A stretch of DNA of 8,064 bases from JANNAV01 sp031384695 (GTDB taxonomy: Bacteria; Pseudomonadota; Alphaproteobacteria; Rhodobacterales; Rhodobacteraceae), in NCBI GenBank assembly GCA_031384695.1, contig JANNAV010000064.1, positions 1-8,064 of the forward strand, in the 5' to 3' direction. Position numbers and translations under genes: made by a program. This document shows positions 5,430 through 8,064 of this stretch, piece after piece. The notes under the pieces are model-generated. The model worked only from the letters and a program-made list of their open reading frames with translations, ran no database searches and was not told where the DNA came from. Within the stretch, counting starts at the first letter, position 1, and every line of letters begins with the position of its first letter.

Positions 5430-6371
5430 ATGAAAAAGACCCTTATCATCGCCGGTTTTGCCGCCCTTATGGGCACCAGCGCAATGGCCGACGGCATCGG
5501 CGTTTCGATGGCCAAATTCGACGATAACTTCCTCACCGTTCTGCGCAACGGCATGGAGGCCAAAAGCGCCGAACTGGGTGTCAGCCTGCAGATCGAAGAC
5601 GCGCAGGATGATGTCGCCAAGCAGTTGGACCAGATCAACAACTTCATCGCCTCGGGTGTCAGCGCCATCATCGTGAACCCGGTCGATACCTCGGCCACGC
5701 AGGCGATGTCGGATGCCGCTGCCGCCGCCAACATCCCGCTGGTCTACGTCAACCGCCAGCCCGTCAACGTCGACACGCTGCCGGACAATCAGGCGTTCGT
5801 GGCGTCAAACGAGGTGGACTCCGGTACACTCGAAACCATCGAGGTTTGCGCCCAGCTGAAGGCCGCCGGCAAAGATAATGCCAATGTCTATGTGATGATG
5901 GGCCAGTTGTCCAATCAGGCCGCCGTTCAGCGCACCGCCGACATCCATGACGTGATGGCCGCCGGTAAATGCGCCGTCACCCTGAACATCATCGACGAGC
6001 AAACCGCCAACTGGTCGCGCGAAGAAGCGCAGAACCTGATGACCAACTGGCTGTCCACCGGTGCCGCGTTTGACGGCGTGATCGCCAACAACGACGAAAT
6101 GGCAATCGGTGCCATTCAGGCGATCAAAGCTGCGGGCATTGATATGGCAACGGTTGTCGTCGGCGGCGTCGATGCCACCCAGGACGCTCTGGCGGCCATG
6201 CAGGCGGGCGATCTTGACGTCACCGTGTTCCAGGATGCCGCCGGTCAAGGCGCAGGCGCGCTTGATGCCGCGATCAAACTCAGCAAGGGCGAGGCCGTGG
6301 ACCAAAAGGTTTACATCCCGTTCCAGCTGGTCACCCCGGCCAACGTCGCCGATTACGCCAAGAAGAACTGA
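5430..6371 (+). CDS. Sugar ABC transporter periplasmic substrate-binding protein, inositol/rhizopine type (MocB/IbpA-like)
   Basis: A 313-residue precursor. The N-terminus is a Sec signal peptide (KK, hydrophobic LIIAGFAALMG, cleavage expected after SAMA, residue 20). The mature protein is a type I (RbsB-like) binding protein: GIGVSMAKFDDNFLTVLRNG at 22-41, then SGVSAIIVNPVD, PLVYVNRQPV, ANNDEMAIGAIQAIKAAG, GGVDATQDALAAMQAGDLD and VTVFQDAAGQGAGAL. These blocks are those I recognise from rhizobial inositol- and rhizopine-binding proteins, so the ligand is probably a cyclitol. GGAGGAG lies 6 bases before the ATG, a very strong ribosome binding site. The frame is open further upstream but lacks both features there. 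It is first in an importer operon with permease and ATPase downstream, and a terminator-like hairpin behind it should make it the most abundant product. The symbol is withheld because inositol and rhizopine binding cannot be separated by eye. Confidence 0.9.
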   Translation: MKKTLIIAGFAALMGTSAMADGIGVSMAKFDDNFLTVLRNGMEAKSAELGVSLQIEDAQDDVAKQLDQINNFIASGVSAIIVNPVDTSATQAMSDAAAAANIPLVYVNRQPVNVDTLPDNQAFVASNEVDSGTLETIEVCAQLKAAGKDNANVYVMMGQLSNQAAVQRTADIHDVMAAGKCAVTLNIIDEQTANWSREEAQNLMTNWLSTGAAFDGVIANNDEMAIGAIQAIKAAGIDMATVVVGGVDATQDALAAMQAGDLDVTVFQDAAGQGAGALDAAIKLSKGEAVDQKVYIPFQLVTPANVADYAKKN

Positions 6372-6391
6372 TCCCTTCCGGGGATACCCTG

Positions 6392-6424
6392 GGGCGGCGC
6401 GCCAAAGCGCCGCCCTTTTCTCTT
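6392..6424 (+). terminator. Strong hairpin and T-tract between binding-protein and permease genes (attenuating terminator)
   Basis: GGGCGGCGC (6392-6400), loop GCCAAA, GCGCCGCCC (6407-6415), then TTTTCTCTT. The stem is a perfect 9 bp of all G/C, and it begins 20 bp past the stop codon. A smaller ATCCC...GGGAT hairpin (6371-6385) precedes it. Placed inside an ABC operon, such an element usually lets partial read-through, so the binding protein is made in excess over the membrane parts. Confidence 0.75.
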
Positions 6425-6482
6425 GCCGCGCAGGGCCGCGCGGACGCAAACTGATCAGCAGATATCCGGGGGAGAACACATC

Positions 6483-7553
6483 GTGGCAGATCAGACGCAC
6501 GGGCTTGGGGGCCTGAAATACGATCCCACCAAAAAAGCCAGACCGCCAGAGTTGAACGTCTTTATCGCCTTCGTCGCCATCGTGCTGGCCTTCGAGGTGC
6601 TGGGGCGGCTGATCATCGGCGACAGCTTCCTCTTCAACACCCGCGACAACGTGACGGGCCTCTTCAACACCCAGCGCCTCTCGATCATCATCCTGCAGGT
6701 CGCCACCGTCGGCATCATCGCCAACGGCGTAACGCAGGTGATCATCACCGGCGGCATTGATCTTTCATCGGGTTCGGTGGTCGGTGCCACTGCCATGGTG
6801 GCGATGAGCTTTGCGCAAACCGCGCTGGTGAACGGCAACCCCAACCCCAAGGCGATCTTTGGTGACTGGGCGATGGACCTGCCGGTGCTGGTGCCGATTG
6901 TGATCGGCCTTGGCGTGGGCCTGCTCGCAGGCCTGATCAACGGCGCGCTGGTGGCCTATACCAAAATCCCGCCCTTTATCGCCACCCTTGGCATGATGGT
7001 GTCGGCGCGCGGTTTCGCGCGCTGGTGGTCCACCGGCAACCCGATCTCGTTTCCCACGACCAGCTATAACGCCATCGGCACCGGCATGCGCCCGGTGATC
7101 ATCTTCGTCGGCCTCGCGGTGCTGTTCCACCTGATCATGACCTATACCAAATACGGTAAACACAGCTATGCCATAGGCTCGAACGAGGCCGCCACCCGCA
7201 TGTCGGGCATCAATGTTGACCGCCACAAGGTGCTGGTCTACGTGATCGCCGCCATGCTGGCCTCGATAGCGGCCATCGTGGTGTCGTCAAAGGGGCAAAC
7301 CGCGCAGGCCAACATGGGGGTGATGTATGAATTGCAGGCCATCACCATGGCGGTGATCGGCGGCGTCTCGCTGTCGGGCGGGCGCGGCTCGATCATCGGC
7401 ACCGTGTTGGGCGCGCTCATTCTGGGGGTGATCATCTCGGGCTTCACCTTCCTGAAACTCGACGCCTATTATCAGGATATGACCATGGGTGCGATCATCG
7501 TGGGCGCGGTCGTGCTCGATCAGTGGCGGCAAAAACGCGGGGCCAGAGCATGA
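6483..7553 (+). CDS. Sugar ABC transporter permease (RbsC/FrcC/IatP-like)
   Basis: A 356-residue inner-membrane protein of the branched-chain amino acid/ribose permease family (BPD_transp_2), with about ten hydrophobic segments. Diagnostic motifs are GGIDLSSGSVVG near residue 92, AYTKIPPFIATLGMM (about 158-172), AIGSNEAATRMSGINVDRHK (about 231-250) and AVIGGVSLSGGRGSIIGT (about 291-308), the last being the region that contacts the ATPase. An insertion with NGNPNPKAIFGDW (about residues 118-130) lengthens one loop, as I recall for inositol permeases. GTG at 6483 is chosen as the start because GGGGGAG ends 8 bases upstream; the open frame runs back to 6423, but that part reads through the terminator tail. 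The last codons overlap the ATPase start by 4 bp (ATGA). Together with its neighbours it should form a homodimeric channel for a cyclitol or monosaccharide. Confidence 0.9.
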   Translation: MADQTHGLGGLKYDPTKKARPPELNVFIAFVAIVLAFEVLGRLIIGDSFLFNTRDNVTGLFNTQRLSIIILQVATVGIIANGVTQVIITGGIDLSSGSVVGATAMVAMSFAQTALVNGNPNPKAIFGDWAMDLPVLVPIVIGLGVGLLAGLINGALVAYTKIPPFIATLGMMVSARGFARWWSTGNPISFPTTSYNAIGTGMRPVIIFVGLAVLFHLIMTYTKYGKHSYAIGSNEAATRMSGINVDRHKVLVYVIAAMLASIAAIVVSSKGQTAQANMGVMYELQAITMAVIGGVSLSGGRGSIIGTVLGALILGVIISGFTFLKLDAYYQDMTMGAIIVGAVVLDQWRQKRGARA

Positions 7554-8064
7554 GCGATACCATCCTTGAAACCCGTGGCCTGACCAAGCACTACGGCGGC
7601 GTTCACGCGCTGGAAGACGCGAATTTCATCCTGCGCGCGGGCGAGCATGTGGCCGTGGTGGGCGACAATGGCGCGGGCAAATCCACCTTCGTGCGCCAGA
7701 TCACCGCGGTCGAGCAACGCAGCGCCGGCAAGGTGTTCTTTGATGGCCGCGATGTCGCCTTTTCAGGGCCATTGCAGGCGCGCGAGGCCGGGATCGAAAC
7801 GGTGTTCCAGACCCTCGCCCTCGCCGATGATCTCGACGTGGCCTCGAACCTTTTTCTGGGGCGCGAGCTGTTCGCCCTGAAACTCGGGCCGTTTTCCATT
7901 CTGGACCGTAAGACCATGCGCGCCCGCACCCTCGAAGCGCTGAAAACCACGGCGGTGAAAATCCCCAACGTCGATAACCCGATCCGCAACATGTCGGGCG
8001 GCCAGCGCCAATGCGTGGCCATCGCCCGCACCGCCGCCTTCGCCTCGAAACTGGTGATCATGGA
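7550..8064 (+). CDS. Sugar ABC transporter ATP-binding protein (truncated by window end)
   Basis: The first 171 residues of a cytoplasmic ABC ATPase are present. Walker A is G38DNGAGKST46, the Q-loop glutamine is Q87 (TVFQTLAL), the signature is M148SGGQ152, and the Walker B strand KLVIM begins at 167, with the window ending inside the following Asp codon. It energises the permease encoded just upstream, with which it overlaps by 4 bp. RbsA-type ATPases of this class are usually about 500 residues with two nucleotide-binding domains, while FrcA-type ones are about 260 with one; the window ends before this can be told. The sequence between Q-loop and signature (LGRELFALKLGPFSILDRKTM, about 103-123) resembles the single-domain FrcA type, but that is a weak impression. 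Confidence 0.9.
   Translation, partial: MSDTILETRGLTKHYGGVHALEDANFILRAGEHVAVVGDNGAGKSTFVRQITAVEQRSAGKVFFDGRDVAFSGPLQAREAGIETVFQTLALADDLDVASNLFLGRELFALKLGPFSILDRKTMRARTLEALKTTAVKIPNVDNPIRNMSGGQRQCVAIARTAAFASKLVIM

Noticed and set aside
1..8064. CRISPR arrays, tRNA or rRNA genes, insertion sequences
   Set aside because: No regularly spaced short repeats, no tRNA-like cloverleaf or CCA end, and no transposase frame or terminal inverted repeats were seen on either strand.

Overview
This high-GC window has alphaproteobacterial character, most likely Rhodobacteraceae or a Rhizobiales relative. That placement is inferred from codon use and from the closest protein families I recognise, not from a marker gene. 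It holds seven genes that form one probable catabolic locus, plus the end of an unrelated RTX-repeat gene at the left edge.

Layout. Positions 3-731 (+) are the 3' end of an RTX calcium-binding protein with a 70-residue tandem repeat; it appears frameshifted near its end. Positions 732-1034 are a convergent intergenic stretch with small terminator-like hairpins. Positions 1035-3252 (-) are a tightly packed three-gene operon, transcribed in the order MocD-like membrane desaturase/oxygenase, MocE-like Rieske ferredoxin, PanB-like enzyme. Positions 3253-3401 are a divergent control region with a perfect 16-bp palindrome and further GTCA/TGAC half-sites. To the right (+) come a LacI-family regulator (3402-4412), an IolI-like TIM-barrel isomerase (4532-5341), and a sugar ABC importer in the order binding protein (5430-6371), permease (6483-7553), ATPase (7550 to the window end, truncated). 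A strong hairpin plus T-tract separates the binding-protein gene from the permease gene.

How the genes may work together. The binding protein resembles inositol/rhizopine-binding proteins, the isomerase carries the metal ligands of 2-keto-myo-inositol isomerase, and MocD/MocE are known from rhizopine (3-O-methyl-scyllo-inosamine) catabolism. The reading I favour is uptake and breakdown of a methylated or otherwise substituted inositol. The importer would bring it in, the MocDE oxygenase would remove the O-methyl group (or hydroxylate it), IolI-like chemistry would feed the ring into the inositol route, and the LacI-type protein would control both arms from the shared intergenic region.

The least expected member is the PanB-like protein. 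It keeps the ketopantoate hydroxymethyltransferase fold signatures but, by eye, lacks several residues that bind metal and substrate in true PanB, so it probably catalyses a different reaction, possibly in handling the one-carbon unit or a ring-cleavage product. No ferredoxin reductase (MocF) lies in the window.
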